Notes: generated from the sequence alone by a model not told the origin. Counted from the stretch's first letter, positions 1 through 9,777 are shown. The stretch: DNA of 64,000 nucleotides from Streptomyces sp. 71268 (GCF_029392895.1 NZ_CP114200.1:3751001-3815000); one strand, 5' to 3'. Made by a program: numbers and translations.

Positions 1-1
1 C

Positions 2-2824
2 AAGGACGGCATCGACCTGCTGCACGAGCTGGGCGCCATCGAGCCCCAGCGCCAGCCCGCCGACCAGAGCAGCGCCGACCAGGGCAGCCCCGACCAGCTC
101 ACCGAGCAGGGCGCGCCGGGCGGCGGCGAGGAGCCAGCCGACGCGCGACATCCCGCCGACGCCCGGGGTGACCGTGGCGGCGACCGTACGGACCGGCGCG
201 GCGGCAAGAGCCGGGGCGGCGAGCGCGGCCCGGGCCGCAAGGGCCGTGGCCAGCAACTGACCCCGCTGGGCCGCAAGCTGGCCCAGTTCCCGGTCGACCC
301 GCGCCTGGCCCGCATGATCCTGGCCGCCGACCGCAACGGCTGCGCGCGCGAGGTGATCGTCATCGCCGCCGCGCTGTCCATCCAGGACCCGCGCGAGCGC
401 CCCGCCGACAAGCAGGCCCAGGCCGACCAGCAGCACGCCCGCTTCAAGGACGAGACCAGCGACTTCCTGGCCCTGCTCAACCTGTGGCGGTACGTCCGCG
501 AGCAGCAGAAGGCGCTGTCCTCCTCCGCCTTCCGCCGGATGTGCCGCTCGGAGTTCCTGAACTACCTGCGCATACGCGAGTGGCAGGACATCTACAGCCA
601 GTTGCGTACGGTGGCCAAGTCCATGGGCATCGAGGTGTCCGCCGCCGACACCGAGATCCCCGCCGACCAGGTGCACCAGTCGCTGCTGGCGGGCCTGCTC
701 TCGCACATCGGGCTCAAGGAGATCGCCGAGGACCCGGCCAAGGCCGGCGCCAAGACCCCGGCCAAGGGCTCCGACAAGCCCCGCGGCAAGGGCGACTACC
801 TGGGCGCGCGCAACGCCAAGTTCGCCGTGTTCCCCGGCTCCGCGCTGTTCAAGAAGCCGCCACGGTGGATCATGTCGGCCGAGCTGGTGGAGACCTCGCG
901 ACTGTGGGCGCGGGTCAACGCCAAAATCGAGCCGGAGTGGGTCGAGCCGCTCGCCCAGCACCTGGTCAAGCGCACCTACAGCGAACCGCACTGGGAGCAG
1001 AAGCAGGCCGCGGTCATGGCGTACGAGCGGGTGACGCTGTACGGCGTGCCGATCGTCGCCCAGCGCAAGGTCAACTACGGCAGGATCGACCCGATCACCA
1101 GCCGTGACCTGTTCATCCGCAACGCCCTGGTCGAGGGCGACTGGCGCACCCACCACCAGTTCTTCCACGACAACCGCAAGCTGCTCGGCGAGGTCGAGGA
1201 GCTGGAGCACCGGGCCCGGCGCCGCGACATCCTGGTCGATGACGAGACCCTTTTCGACTTCTACGACCAGCGCGTGCCCGAACACGTCGTCTCGGGCGCG
1301 CACTTCGACTCCTGGTGGAAGCACAAACGCCGGGACGAGCCGGAGTTGCTCAGCTTCGAGAAGTCGATGCTCATCAACGAGCGGGCGCAGGGCATCTCCA
1401 AGGACGCCTACCCCGACACCTGGTGGCAGGGCCGGCTGAAGTTTCGGGTGACCTACCAGTTCGAGCCGGGCGCGGACGCGGACGGCGTGACCGTGCACAT
1501 CCCGCTCCAGGTGCTCAACCAGGTCGAGGACCATGGCTTCGACTGGCAGATCCCGGGCCTGCGCCAGGACCTGGTGACGGAGCTGATCCGCTCGTTGCCC
1601 AAGCCGATCCGCCGCAACTACGTGCCGGCCCCCGACTACGCCCGGCGCTTCCTGGAACGGGTCAACCCGACGGCGGGGCGCAGTGGCGCCGAGCCGCAGG
1701 GCCCGCTCACGGCGGCGCTCGGCCGGGAACTCCAACGCATGGTGGGCGTGACGATCACCCCCGACGACTGGGACCTCACCAAGATCCCCGACCACCTGAA
1801 GATCACCTTCCGGGTGGTGGACGAGCGGCGCCGCAAGCTCGCCGAGGACAAGGACCTGGTCGCGCTCAAGGCGTCCCTCCAGCCCAGGACGCAGGCCGCG
1901 ATCACCAAGGTGTTCGCCACCTCGAAGGAGAGCGCGGGCATCGAGCAGCGCTCGGGGCTCACCTCCTGGACGATCGGCTCGCTGCCGCGCACCTTCGAGA
2001 CCCGGCGCGGCGGCCAGCCCGTCAAGGCGTACCCGGCGCTGGTGGACGAGGGCGCCTCGGTGGCGGTCCGCCTCTTCGACACCGAGGCGGAGCAGGAGCG
2101 CGCGATGTGGGCGGGCACCCGTCGGCTGATCCTGCTCAACCTGCCGTCAAATCCGGCCAGGTTCGCGCAGGGCAAGCTCGACAACGGGGCCAAGTTGGCG
2201 CTGTCCCGCTCCCCGCACGGCAGCGTGCAGGCCCTGTTCGACGACTGCGTCGCGGCGGCCACCGACCGGCTGATCGCGGCCCGTGGCGGCCCGGCGTGGG
2301 ACGAGGAGTCCTTCCGCAAGCTCTTCGACGCCGTCCGCGCGGACGTGACCGACGTGACGATGGACACCGTCCGCAAGGTCCGCGAGGTGCTGGCCGCCTG
2401 GCAGGCGTGCGAACGCCGGCTGAAGGCCACCACGAGCGTGGTGCTCGCGCCGTCGCTGGCCGACATCAGGGAGCAGCTCGCCGCGTTGATCAAGCCGGGC
2501 TTCGTCACCGAGCACGGCGTACGGCGACTGCCCGACCTGATGCGCTACCTGGTGGCCGTCGACCGCCGCCTCCAGCAACTGCCGCACCACGCCGAGCGGG
2601 ACCGCGCCCGGATGGCGAAGGTCCACGACATGCGCGACGAGTACCTGTGGCTGCTGGAGCAGCTTGAGCTCAAGCACCCGGGCCGGCCCGTGCCACGGGA
2701 GGCGCTGGAGATCCGCTGGATGATCGAGGAGCTGCGGGTCAGCTACTTCGCCCACGCCCTGGGCACGGCGTACCCGATCTCCGACAAGCGGATCGTGAAG
2801 GCCGTGGACGCCGCCGCGCCGTAG
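2..2824 (+). CDS. hrpA: ATP-dependent RNA helicase HrpA, C-terminal part (5' end outside window)
   Basis: The reading frame is open from base 2 and encodes about 940 residues before the TAG stop. It lacks the DEAH motor, which must lie upstream. Visible parts are a charged Gly/Arg/Asp-rich linker (residues about 20-85), the HA2-type segment with LTPLGRKLAQFP and DPRLARMI (about 86-108), and a long C-terminal region with FYDQRVPEHVVSG and FDSWWK, typical of the DUF3418 extension of HrpA. HrpA proteins unwind RNA and act on mRNA or stalled translation complexes. The charged linker insertion is actinobacterial in flavour. The ATG at 314 is internal, not the start. In Streptomyces hrpA lies next to bldC, as here. 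Confidence 0.93.
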   Translation, partial: KDGIDLLHELGAIEPQRQPADQSSADQGSPDQLTEQGAPGGGEEPADARHPADARGDRGGDRTDRRGGKSRGGERGPGRKGRGQQLTPLGRKLAQFPVDPRLARMILAADRNGCAREVIVIAAALSIQDPRERPADKQAQADQQHARFKDETSDFLALLNLWRYVREQQKALSSSAFRRMCRSEFLNYLRIREWQDIYSQLRTVAKSMGIEVSAADTEIPADQVHQSLLAGLLSHIGLKEIAEDPAKAGAKTPAKGSDKPRGKGDYLGARNAKFAVFPGSALFKKPPRWIMSAELVETSRLWARVNAKIEPEWVEPLAQHLVKRTYSEPHWEQKQAAVMAYERVTLYGVPIVAQRKVNYGRIDPITSRDLFIRNALVEGDWRTHHQFFHDNRKLLGEVEELEHRARRRDILVDDETLFDFYDQRVPEHVVSGAHFDSWWKHKRRDEPELLSFEKSMLINERAQGISKDAYPDTWWQGRLKFRVTYQFEPGADADGVTVHIPLQVLNQVEDHGFDWQIPGLRQDLVTELIRSLPKPIRRNYVPAPDYARRFLERVNPTAGRSGAEPQGPLTAALGRELQRMVGVTITPDDWDLTKIPDHLKITFRVVDERRRKLAEDKDLVALKASLQPRTQAAITKVFATSKESAGIEQRSGLTSWTIGSLPRTFETRRGGQPVKAYPALVDEGASVAVRLFDTEAEQERAMWAGTRRLILLNLPSNPARFAQGKLDNGAKLALSRSPHGSVQALFDDCVAAATDRLIAARGGPAWDEESFRKLFDAVRADVTDVTMDTVRKVREVLAAWQACERRLKATTSVVLAPSLADIREQLAALIKPGFVTEHGVRRLPDLMRYLVAVDRRLQQLPHHAERDRARMAKVHDMRDEYLWLLEQLELKHPGRPVPREALEIRWMIEELRVSYFAHALGTAYPISDKRIVKAVDAAAP

Positions 2825-2884
2825 CCCCGCCGTCCGGGGGTGGAGCCGCCTCCCGAGGCCGCGCGGGGGCGGCCGGGGGCGCGG

Positions 2885-2915
2885 TTCGACCCCACCCCCT
2901 GACCTGCTGTAGAGT
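2885..2915 (+). promoter_or_regulatory. Candidate promoter of tRNA-Asp
   Basis: TTCGAC at 2885-2890 and TAGAGT at 2910-2915 are separated by 19 bases and lie about 43 bases before the tRNA. The same TAGAGT element occurs before two of the three tRNA-Gly genes in this window, which supports the -10 call. The -35 match is weak. Confidence 0.4.
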
Positions 2916-2957
2916 CTCTTCTCGCGGCCGGACAAGCACAACACGGCGCGAAAGCTT

Positions 2958-3032
2958 GGTCCTGTGGAGCAGTTTGGAGTGCTCGCCACCCTGTCAAGGT
3001 GGAGGCCGCGGGTTCAAATCCCGTCAGGACCG
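2958..3032 (+). tRNA. tRNA-Asp (GTC)
   Basis: The acceptor arms GGTCCTG (2958-2964) and CAGGACC (3025-3031) pair fully, with discriminator G at 3032. The anticodon stem CCACC/GGTGG holds the loop CTGTCAA with anticodon GTC at 2993-2995, and the T-loop GGTTCAAATCC is canonical. CCA is not encoded. Confidence 0.97.
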
Positions 3033-3038
3033 CGTAAA

Positions 3039-3078
3039 CGATGAGGCTCGCACCCCAAGGGTGTGGGCCTCATCGCCG
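3039..3078 (+). terminator. Hairpin after tRNA-Asp
   Basis: CGATGAGGC (3039-3047) pairs with GCCTCATCG (3067-3075), with further pairing inside. Only a short T run follows, so it is a plausible but not classical intrinsic terminator for the tRNA. Confidence 0.6.
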
Positions 3079-3582
3079 TTTCCACGCCCTCTCCCGTACG
3101 CCTGCCGTACGCCCCCATCCGCTCACCCAGGCCCTACGGGACCGCCCCGTACGCACCGGCCCCGTGCGCACCGGCCCGGCAGGCCCGTGCGCACCGCCCC
3201 CGGCCCGAGCGCCCCGGGCCGCCGCCCTGGGGCGGCGGGACCGCGACCAGCCCGGCGCGAGGGCGCGGGGCGCGCCGTGGGGGCCTCGTCAGCGCCCGCG
3301 AGCGGGCCGGCGCACGCGGGGCGGCCAGCCGGCCCCCGGTGCCGGCCGCGCGGGGGCGAGGCAACAAGCTGACAGGCGGCCCACCGGGTGCCCCGAAAGC
3401 CGCGCCGGGGTCTTTCTCAAACGTTCCTGCCTGCCTTTCGGCAGTTCCGGCGAGTCGCCAACACCGCGCCCCGGCCGACCGGAACGGGTCGGCCCGCATG
3501 TGTTACTCCCCGGTGCACCTTGACTGGGGCACGCGCCGGCGGTACCCAGTCAGGAAGGCCGTGGGGGCCGGGAGGTACGCAT
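3079..3582. other. Gene-free GC-rich stretch
   Basis: No ORF here has convincing coding character. The stretch carries short reiterations of GCACCGGCCC and CCGTACG (about 3105-3200). The last 15 bases hold a GGGAGGT ribosome-binding site for the next gene. Confidence 0.6.
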
Positions 3583-3837
3583 ATGGCGACGTCGGCGAAG
3601 CACGAGACGAGGGCGTTGCTGCGCGCCCATCTATCCGCAGCATCCGGTTACCGACATCTGACCCGGCACTGCCCGGTCTGCCACCGCCTGCTGCGGCTGG
3701 CCCTGGAGCAGCCGGGGCAGCCCGACGCGGCGGCACGCGGCGGCGTGGGGTTCGCCCGTGGCACCGAGCCGGCCACCGGGGCCGGCCGGGCGGCGCGGCA
3801 GACGCCGAAAGGGGACGAAAGTCCTCCGGAGCGGTGA
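3583..3837 (+). CDS. Small DUF6274-type protein
   Basis: This 84-residue protein starts at ATG 3583, seven bases after a strong GGGAGGT site. The N-terminal half (TRALLRAHLSAASGY) is followed by HCPVCHRLL, a compact CxxC/His motif that could bind metal, and then a polar Ala/Gly/Pro-rich tail. I recognise it as the short conserved Streptomyces family DUF6274, whose function is unknown. It lies between tRNA-Asp and bldC, which is the usual place. The in-frame ATG further upstream (3388) has no ribosome-binding site and reads into non-coding sequence, so I rejected it. Confidence 0.8.
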   Translation: MATSAKHETRALLRAHLSAASGYRHLTRHCPVCHRLLRLALEQPGQPDAAARGGVGFARGTEPATGAGRAARQTPKGDESPPER

Positions 3838-4220
3838 CCAACGGCGCTGTGTACGCGCCGTGTCCGGTGACAGGGTGGAGGCGTCCGGATACGGGGACCG
3901 CATATCGCACTTGAGGCATAGCAGACAAGTGCGGCGCCCTGTGATGGGAGTCACCGAAAGAGTTTCCGTGGCGGGGGAACTCACACCCCGCTTACGCCCT
4001 CTCAATTTAATATGTGCAATTGCACCCGGGACTGGCCGCGACCGTGCCATCGACGCGAGCCCGTGACACCGAGCCGGTTCGGCCGCTTCTCCACCCCGGC
4101 GGGGACGGCTCCACACCCCCCGGGTCCTCGCGATCGGACAGCCCACCGCCCGGTGCTGGCCGCCGCGCGGGCGCCCGGAACAGAGTGCCCCGAAGGGGCC
4201 TGGGCGAACGTATCCGGGCA
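3838..4220. other. Intergenic region between DUF6274 gene and bldC terminator
   Basis: No gene is seen. An AT-richer patch at about 4000-4020 stands out against the surroundings but has no clear promoter pair. Confidence 0.5.
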
Positions 4221-4259
4221 TAAAAAAAGACCGCGCTGGACCCGGCGGAGTCCAGCGCG
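4221..4259 (-). terminator. Rho-independent terminator of bldC
   Basis: CGCGCTGGAC (4232-4241) and GTCCAGCGCG (4250-4259) form a perfect 10-bp stem. On the minus strand it is followed by a run of seven T (AAAAAAA at 4222-4228 on the plus strand). Confidence 0.9.
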
Positions 4260-4379
4260 ATCGACGACGCACCCAAGTCAAGCGGGCGTGGCGCCTGTTG
4301 GGGCAGACGCCGGTCGTGTGGAGCGAAACGGGCGAGGACCGGATTGGGGGACCCGGAAATGCCCGGTTATGCGGTTGTT

Positions 4380-4586
4380 TCAGGCTTCGCTGCGCTGCTG
4401 CGGAATGCCCGCCAGAAGTGCACGGACCTCCGCTTCGCGGTAGCGCCGGTGCCCTCCGAGCGTGCGGATGGACGTGAGCTTGCCTGCCTTGGCCCACCGT
4501 GTGACCGTCTTCGGGTCCACGCGGAACATCGTGGCAACCTCAGCCGGGGTCAGCAGCGGCTCGGCATCAGGGGTGCGAGCGGTCAT
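4380..4586 (-). CDS. bldC: Developmental regulator BldC (small MerR-like DNA-binding protein)
   Basis: The 68-residue protein consists of a single winged-helix MerR-type DNA-binding domain (LLTPAEVATMF, TVTRWAKAGKLTSIRT, LGGHRRYR) with no effector domain. This is the hallmark of BldC, which binds AT-rich direct repeats cooperatively and delays the switch from vegetative growth to sporulation in Streptomyces. The start ATG at 4586 has a GGAGG site about 8 bases upstream. The neighbours (hrpA on one side, a conserved hypothetical gene and vdh on the other) agree with the known bldC locus. It is transcribed alone and ends in the strong terminator at 4221-4259. Confidence 0.97.
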   Translation of the reverse strand: MTARTPDAEPLLTPAEVATMFRVDPKTVTRWAKAGKLTSIRTLGGHRRYREAEVRALLAGIPQQRSEA

Positions 4587-5141
4587 GAGCGGCCTCCTCG
4601 GGAGAACCGAACCATCACGGTTCTTTCCTCTAAATTCTGCACCTTGACCCGCGTTGCCCGAAATGGCGGACGCGGGCCGAGTCGGTTATAGGACGAACGG
4701 CTTGTCCTCGGCACTACAACTACACCATCTGTCCAGCCACGTCGGCCAAACCGATGGAATTGCCCTCTCAGGTGTTCAACCTCGACGGAAGCCGATGGAC
4801 TATGCCATAGCGGACAGTCACGCCGCCGTGACGATCAGTCACAGAAGGACCACGCGTCACCAGACCCACCAAGGAGCGCAATACCGATACATCCGCCCTT
4901 AGTTGGACGGAAGGAGCCCTTCGTGGACTCCTTGTCCTATTTTGACACGAGGATGGGGGATGGCCGCAAGGCCCGAACTCAGTGCTTTAGATCACGGTTG
5001 AGGCAATCGCCCGGATCGGGACCTACGTCCCGATCCGCCCGCGCCCACGCCCGTCCCCTCGTGGCAGCGCTCCCAGCTTGACCCCGCGGCGCCGCGCGCA
5101 ACACCCCGTAACGGCTCTAAACCGCTGTCTGTGACGTTACT
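4587..5141. other. bldC upstream region
   Basis: No gene is seen. The region is unusually AT-rich for this genome (about 4600-4960) and must hold the bldC promoter. Short GAATTT/AAATTC tracts near 4630 could be AT-rich sites for BldC itself. A small inverted repeat, GAAGGAGCCCTTC, lies near 4910. Confidence 0.5.
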
Positions 5142-5978
5142 TCAGCTAGATCGTTGCCGATCCCGTACAGAGCTCCAACGGTCCGTCAGGCGCTCGTACG
5201 CGACCCCGGCCCGCGCGCCGTCGCCCGCGCGCAGCGCCGCCAGGCCCTCCGCGACGTCCGCCGCGGAGTGGTCGTCGGCCAACTCCCCCTCGGGCAGCGC
5301 GTGCACCAGGCCGCCGTAGTCCAACTCCACGAGCGAGCGCGGGTGGAACTCCTCCAGCCAGCGGCCCACGTCCACCAGGCCGTCGATCAGCGGGCCCTCG
5401 TCCAGCGCCTCCTTGAGCGCCTTGAGACCGCGCGCCACGCGGCGCCTGGCCTCGACCATGGGCGTGCGGTACCGCAGTACGAGGCCGTCCTCGCCCTTGG
5501 TGTACTCCCGCTCCGCGTCGGCGAACAGGACGAACCAGCGCACCGGCACGTGCCAGGTCGCGCTGCGGATCCACGGCCGGGCGTCCGGATTGCGTTCCGA
5601 CCAGCGCTCGAAATCGGCCACCGCCTGTCGGCGCACCACCGGCGGCAGCACGGCGTCGAGGAGCGGCCCCGGCAGCCGCTGGGAGACCTCCTCCAGCGCC
5701 AGCCAGCCGCGCAGCCGGGTGCGCCACGGGCAGACACAGGTGACGCCGTCCACCGTGGCCACGAACGCGTCGTCGCTCTCGTGCACCGGGACCGGCACCG
5801 GCGGCACCGGAAGCAGGTTCGCCAGCGACCGGCGCAACTCGTCCTGCGCGCTGGGCGTGCGCTCGCGGCGCGCGTACTCGGCCCAGTGGCTCCGCTCCGG
5901 CTCCGGAAAGGCGACCAACGGCTCATAGACCCGCAGGTAGGCCGCATACGGGACAACCACCGAAGACGCCAAGGTCAC
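5142..5978 (-). CDS. Conserved Streptomyces protein of unknown function
   Basis: The product is 278 residues when started at GTG 5978, which has a GAGGGAG site eight bases upstream. The possible ATG at 6095 would add a low-complexity arginine-rich leader with no ribosome-binding site. The body is soluble, rich in Glu, Arg and Trp (RSHWAEYARRE, WHVPVRWFVLFAD, LEEFHPRSLVELDYGG), with no signal peptide or membrane helix and no motif I recognise. It has the normal codon bias of the neighbourhood and lies between bldC and vdh, divergent from vdh, in the usual Streptomyces order. No function can be assigned. Confidence 0.8.
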   Translation of the reverse strand: MTLASSVVVPYAAYLRVYEPLVAFPEPERSHWAEYARRERTPSAQDELRRSLANLLPVPPVPVPVHESDDAFVATVDGVTCVCPWRTRLRGWLALEEVSQRLPGPLLDAVLPPVVRRQAVADFERWSERNPDARPWIRSATWHVPVRWFVLFADAEREYTKGEDGLVLRYRTPMVEARRRVARGLKALKEALDEGPLIDGLVDVGRWLEEFHPRSLVELDYGGLVHALPEGELADDHSAADVAEGLAALRAGDGARAGVAYERLTDRWSSVRDRQRSS

Positions 5979-6184
5979 GCCCGCTCCCTCACGGCCGGAG
6001 TTCGTCGCCGGGCGGCGCCGTACCGCGTCTCCCGGTCGTTCGCATCGTCCCACGCCCATGGTCCCCGAGTGAGTGATCCTCCGCACTGTGCTCAACCTCT
6101 GGCGCCCCAGGTCTTACGCTCTTGCCGTCCAGCCCTCCCCCACCCCCCGGAGGGCATCCACCGCGACATATGGGAGTCACCACC

Positions 6185-7315
6185 GTGACTGACGTACGTC
6201 ATACCGTCAGCGTCGACGGCCCGACCGTGCGTGCGAGCGATCCGCTCTCCGTGCTCTTCCAGTCGGAACAGGGCGGCCACGAGCAAGTCGTGCTCTGCCA
6301 GGACCGCGAGAGCGGCCTCAAGGCCGTGATCGCCATCCACTCCACCGCCCTGGGCCCGGCCCTCGGCGGCACCCGATTCCACGCCTACGCCTCCGATGAG
6401 GAAGCCGTCCTGGACGCGCTCAACCTCGCCCGCGGCATGTCGTACAAGAACGCCCTCGCCGGGCTCGATCACGGTGGCGGCAAGGCCGTGATCATCGGCG
6501 ACCCGGCCAGCGTCGAGCAGGGCGGCGTCAAGAGCGAGGAACTGCTGCTCGCCTACGGTCGCTTCGTGGCCTCGCTCGGCGGTCGCTACGTCACCGCCTG
6601 TGACGTCGGCACGTACGTGACCGACATGGACGTGGTGGCCCGCGAGAACCGCTGGACCACCGGCCGCTCCCCGGAGAACGGCGGCGCCGGTGACTCCTCG
6701 GTGCTCACCTCCTTCGGCGTCTTCCAGGGCATGCGCGCCTCGGCCCAGCACCTGTGGGGCAAGCCCACGCTGCGCGGTCGCCGGGTCGGCGTCGCCGGCG
6801 TCGGCAAGGTGGGGCACCACCTGGTGGCGCACCTGATCGAGGACGGCGCCGACGTGGTGGTCACCGACGTCCTGGACGCTTCCATCGACCGGATTCGGGA
6901 ACGGTTCCCGCAGGTCACGGTCGCGGACAGCACCAGCGACATGATCACGGGCGAACTCGACGTGTACGCCCCGTGCGCGCTCGGCGGAGCCCTCGACGAC
7001 GTCAGCGTGCCGGCCCTGACCGCCAAGGTGGTCTGCGGCGCGGCCAACAACCAGCTCGCCCACCCCGGGGTCGAGAAGGACCTCGCCGACCGCGGCATCC
7101 TGTACGCGCCCGACTACGTGGTGAACGCCGGTGGCGTGATCCAGGTCGCCGACGAGCTGCACGGTTTCGACTTCGACCGGGCCAAGGCCAAGGCGACCAA
7201 GATCTACGACACGACGCTGGCCATATTCGAACGGGCCAGCTCCGAGGGCATCCCGCCGGCCGAGGCGGCCGACCGGATCGCCGAGCAGCGGATGGCCGAG
7301 GCCCGCCGCAGCTGA
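6185..7315 (+). CDS. vdh: Valine (branched-chain amino acid) dehydrogenase
   Basis: This 376-residue NAD-dependent enzyme belongs to the Leu/Val/Phe dehydrogenase family, which deaminates branched-chain amino acids to 2-oxo acids. In Streptomyces these feed fatty-acid and polyketide starter units. The catalytic lysines are visible in MSYKNA (K88) and DHGGGK (K100), and the Rossmann loop GVAGVGKVG at 202-210. I chose GTG 6185 because GGGAG lies eight bases upstream and the N-terminus then resembles known Vdh proteins; ATG 6170 is the alternative. The gene is divergent from the hypothetical gene at 5142-5978 and is followed by a very long hairpin. Confidence 0.93.
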   Translation: MTDVRHTVSVDGPTVRASDPLSVLFQSEQGGHEQVVLCQDRESGLKAVIAIHSTALGPALGGTRFHAYASDEEAVLDALNLARGMSYKNALAGLDHGGGKAVIIGDPASVEQGGVKSEELLLAYGRFVASLGGRYVTACDVGTYVTDMDVVARENRWTTGRSPENGGAGDSSVLTSFGVFQGMRASAQHLWGKPTLRGRRVGVAGVGKVGHHLVAHLIEDGADVVVTDVLDASIDRIRERFPQVTVADSTSDMITGELDVYAPCALGGALDDVSVPALTAKVVCGAANNQLAHPGVEKDLADRGILYAPDYVVNAGGVIQVADELHGFDFDRAKAKATKIYDTTLAIFERASSEGIPPAEAADRIAEQRMAEARRS

Positions 7316-7394
7316 TCCCACGCGGGGCCCACGCCCCGCCGGACGCGCCCGCGCGGAAACGTCCTCACCGAGGCGACCGCGCGGCAGCGACCTC

Positions 7395-7455
7395 GCGGAA
7401 GCGGGGGCGCAAGCCGCGGCGACACCCCTGCCGCGGCTTGCGTCGCCGCTTCCGC
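7395..7455 (+). terminator. Long hairpin downstream of vdh
   Basis: GCGGAAGCG followed by GCGCAAGCCGCGG pairs with CCGCGGCTTGCG followed by CGCTTCCGC around an 11-base loop, a stem of more than 20 bp with small internal interruptions. There is no T run. It probably terminates or stabilises the vdh transcript. Confidence 0.65.
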
Positions 7456-7535
7456 CCGCCCCGGCGCCCGGGCGCGCGGCGGCCGTACGCCACCCCTGTC
7501 ACGGCACCGCACGCGCCCGAGCGCCGCGGGCCCGC

Positions 7536-7604
7536 CCCATCCCGTACGTACCGGCGGCCCATCTCGTACGTGCCGGGTACCCCATCCCGTACGTATCGGC
7601 GGCC
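7536..7604. repeat. Three imperfect tandem units of about 22 bp
   Basis: Each unit begins CCCATCCCGTACGT or a one-base variant and ends near CGGCGG. Each contains the palindrome GTAC, flanked as CGTACG. Units start near 7536, 7558 and 7581. Confidence 0.75.
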
Positions 7605-8307
7605 GAAAGTCGACGGCCCGTGCGCCGAGGTTCGGCCAACTCCCCGCCGAGGAGCGGGCCGCTCACTCAGGAGCCCGCCCGTACGCGCACCGCACCGCAC
7701 CGCACTCCACCGCGGCACGCGCTCCCGCCGCCCACCCGGTCCGCGCCCGCGCGCGCCGCTGGGCCGCACACCGGCCCGCGCTCGCGCACGCCACCGCTGG
7801 CCCGAACCGTCGCCCCGGTGGCCGACGTCAGGTGGCCCACCCCAGGTGGGCGCGGCCAGCCGAGCGAATCGCGCCACCCGCCGCGGGCCCGACCGAGACC
7901 GGATCGAAGAACCTGGCCGCCGGCCGAACACCGCCCCCGTTGGGCCGAACGTCGCACCCCCGTCACCCCGCCGCCCCTGTCCGGCCACCGCACGGCAGCC
8001 GGAGGCCGCCGAGGGCCGGCGACGGCGGCCCGCGCCGTGTCCCGGGAGGCGGCAAGGGAGAGATCGCTCACGGCCCGTCGGCGGGTCGGCGCCCAATACG
8101 CGTTAAAATCGCTGCTGACCAGCGAGGACGGGGCGCCTCGTAGGTTCTGCCAGGTGGCACGTGCCGTGGGCGACGTACCGTATGGCCAGAGAAACAGGTA
8201 CCGTTGAAGCCCTACGGACCGGTCTCTCCGTCGAGAGTCCGCTCCGACTCATGAACGCGTGTCAAGACTCTGGGGCCGTCGAGCCCCGTCACCGAGGGGG
8301 TCGAGCC

Positions 8308-8556
8308 ATGGGGCGCGGCCGGGCCAAGGCCAAGCAGACAAAGGTCGCCCGCCAGCTGAAGTACAACAGCGGTGGGACGGATCTCTCACGCCTGGCCAAC
8401 GAGCTAGGCGCATCGACGACGAAGCAGCCGCCGAACAGCGAGCCGCTCGACGATGAGCTGGAGGATGACGATCCGTACGCGGAGTACGCGGATCGTTACA
8501 ACGACGAGGGTGATGATGAGCCCTCGGACTCTCCGGCGCATCGTCGTCGCGCTTGA
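8308..8556 (+). CDS. DUF3073-family small protein
   Basis: The 82-residue protein has a basic N-terminus (MGRGRAKAKQTKVARQLKY), a short middle with TDLSRLANELG, and a strongly acidic tail (DDELEDDDPYAEYAD). This matches the DUF3073 family, found next to purM in Streptomyces. Its function is unknown; the basic/acidic two-part layout suggests nucleic-acid or protein binding, which is inference. It is convergent with purM, and both end at the shared hairpin at 8603-8637. Confidence 0.88.
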   Translation: MGRGRAKAKQTKVARQLKYNSGGTDLSRLANELGASTTKQPPNSEPLDDELEDDDPYAEYADRYNDEGDDEPSDSPAHRRRA

Positions 8557-8602
8557 CGTCTCGCGTCCACGGCACGTCTACGGCGTTCACAGCACCAACA
8601 TC

Positions 8603-8637
8603 AACCCGGTCCAGGGCCCAGTGCCCCGGACCGGGTT
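8603..8637. terminator. Bidirectional terminator between the DUF3073 gene and purM
   Basis: AACCCGGTCC (8603-8612) pairs perfectly with GGACCGGGTT (8628-8637), and the loop can pair further (GGGC/GCCC). The convergent gene order fits a two-way terminator. Confidence 0.8.
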
Positions 8638-8657
8638 CTGTGCTGCCCGCGTGGGAC

Positions 8658-9737
8658 TCAGCTCGCGTAGTCACCGGTCAGGGTCACGGCCTCGGCGCGG
8701 TCGCCGCGCTCGGTGATCTCGCCGGCGACCCAGGCGTCCACGCCCCGGTCGGCCAGGGTGGTGAGCGCCACGTCCACGGACTCCTGCGGCACGACGGCGA
8801 TCATGCCGACACCCATGTTCAGGGTCTTCTCCAGCTCGGCGCGCTCGACCGAGCCGGCCCGGCCGACCGCGTCGAACACCGGGTCCGGCGTCCACGTCGA
8901 CCGGTCGATAGTCGCGTGCAGCGCGTCGGGGATGACGCGGGCCAGGTTGTTGGCGAGCCCGCCGCCGGTGATGTGCGAGTACGCGTGCACCTCGGCGGTA
9001 CGGGTGAGCGCCAGGCAGTCCAGGGCGTAGATCTTGGTGGGCTCCAGGAGTTCCTCGCCCAGCGTGCGACCGAACTCGGCCACCTCGCGGTCCAGGCTCC
9101 AGCCGGCCCGGTCGAACAGCACGTGCCGCACGAGCGAGTACCCGTTGGAGTGAAGTCCGGAGGACTCCATCGCGATGGCCACGTCGCCGGGGCGGATCCG
9201 CTCGGCGCCCAGCAGCCGGTCGGCCTCGACCACACCGGTGCCGGCGCCGGCCACGTCGAAGTCGTCGGCGCCGAGCAGGCCCGGGTGCTCGGCGGTCTCG
9301 CCGCCGACCAGGGCGCAGCCGGCGAGGACGCAGCCCTCGGCGATGCCCTTGACGATGGCGGCGACCCGCTCCGGGTAGACCTTGCCGACGCAGATGTAGT
9401 CGGTCATGAACAGCGGCTCGGCGCCGCACACCACCAGGTCGTCCACGACCATGCCGACCAGGTCGTGGCCGATGGTGTCGTAGACCCCGAGGCGGCGGGC
9501 GATGTCCACCTTCGTGCCGACGCCGTCGGTGGCCGAGGCGAGCAGCGGGCGGTCGTAGCGCTTGAGCACGGAGGCGTCGAAGAGCCCGGCGAAGCCGCCG
9601 AGGCCGCCGACGACCTCGGGTCGGGTGGCCTTCTTCACCCACTCCTTCATCAGCTCGACGGCGCGGTCGCCCGCTTCGATGTCGACACCCGCGGCGGCAT
9701 AGCTGGCGCCGCCGCCGACGGGAGATGTCTCAGGCAT
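8658..9737 (-). CDS. purM: Phosphoribosylformylglycinamidine cyclo-ligase (AIR synthetase)
   Basis: The enzyme has 359 residues and makes aminoimidazole ribotide from FGAM with ATP, the fifth step of purine synthesis. Family motifs are clear: SYAAAGVDIEAGD at the N-terminus, ATDGVGTKVDIA, GHDLVGMVVDDLVVCGAEPLF, GGETAEHPG and HITGGGLANNL. ATG 9737 is preceded by AAGG and matches the usual family start. It lies 40 bases after purF and is very probably co-transcribed with it. It ends at the shared terminator with the DUF3073 gene. Confidence 0.97.
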   Translation of the reverse strand: MPETSPVGGGASYAAAGVDIEAGDRAVELMKEWVKKATRPEVVGGLGGFAGLFDASVLKRYDRPLLASATDGVGTKVDIARRLGVYDTIGHDLVGMVVDDLVVCGAEPLFMTDYICVGKVYPERVAAIVKGIAEGCVLAGCALVGGETAEHPGLLGADDFDVAGAGTGVVEADRLLGAERIRPGDVAIAMESSGLHSNGYSLVRHVLFDRAGWSLDREVAEFGRTLGEELLEPTKIYALDCLALTRTAEVHAYSHITGGGLANNLARVIPDALHATIDRSTWTPDPVFDAVGRAGSVERAELEKTLNMGVGMIAVVPQESVDVALTTLADRGVDAWVAGEITERGDRAEAVTLTGDYAS

Positions 9738-9777
9738 GGCTGGAACCTTCAGGTTGTGATCAGGAAGTGCGTGCGGG

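Larger units (their letters stand above)
7316..8307. other. Gene-free kilobase between vdh and the DUF3073 gene
   Basis: I see no convincing gene. Besides the hairpin and the tandem repeat listed separately, the stretch is GC-rich low-complexity DNA. The last 200 bases (about 8095-8230) are AT-richer and should hold the promoter of the DUF3073 gene. Confidence 0.6.
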
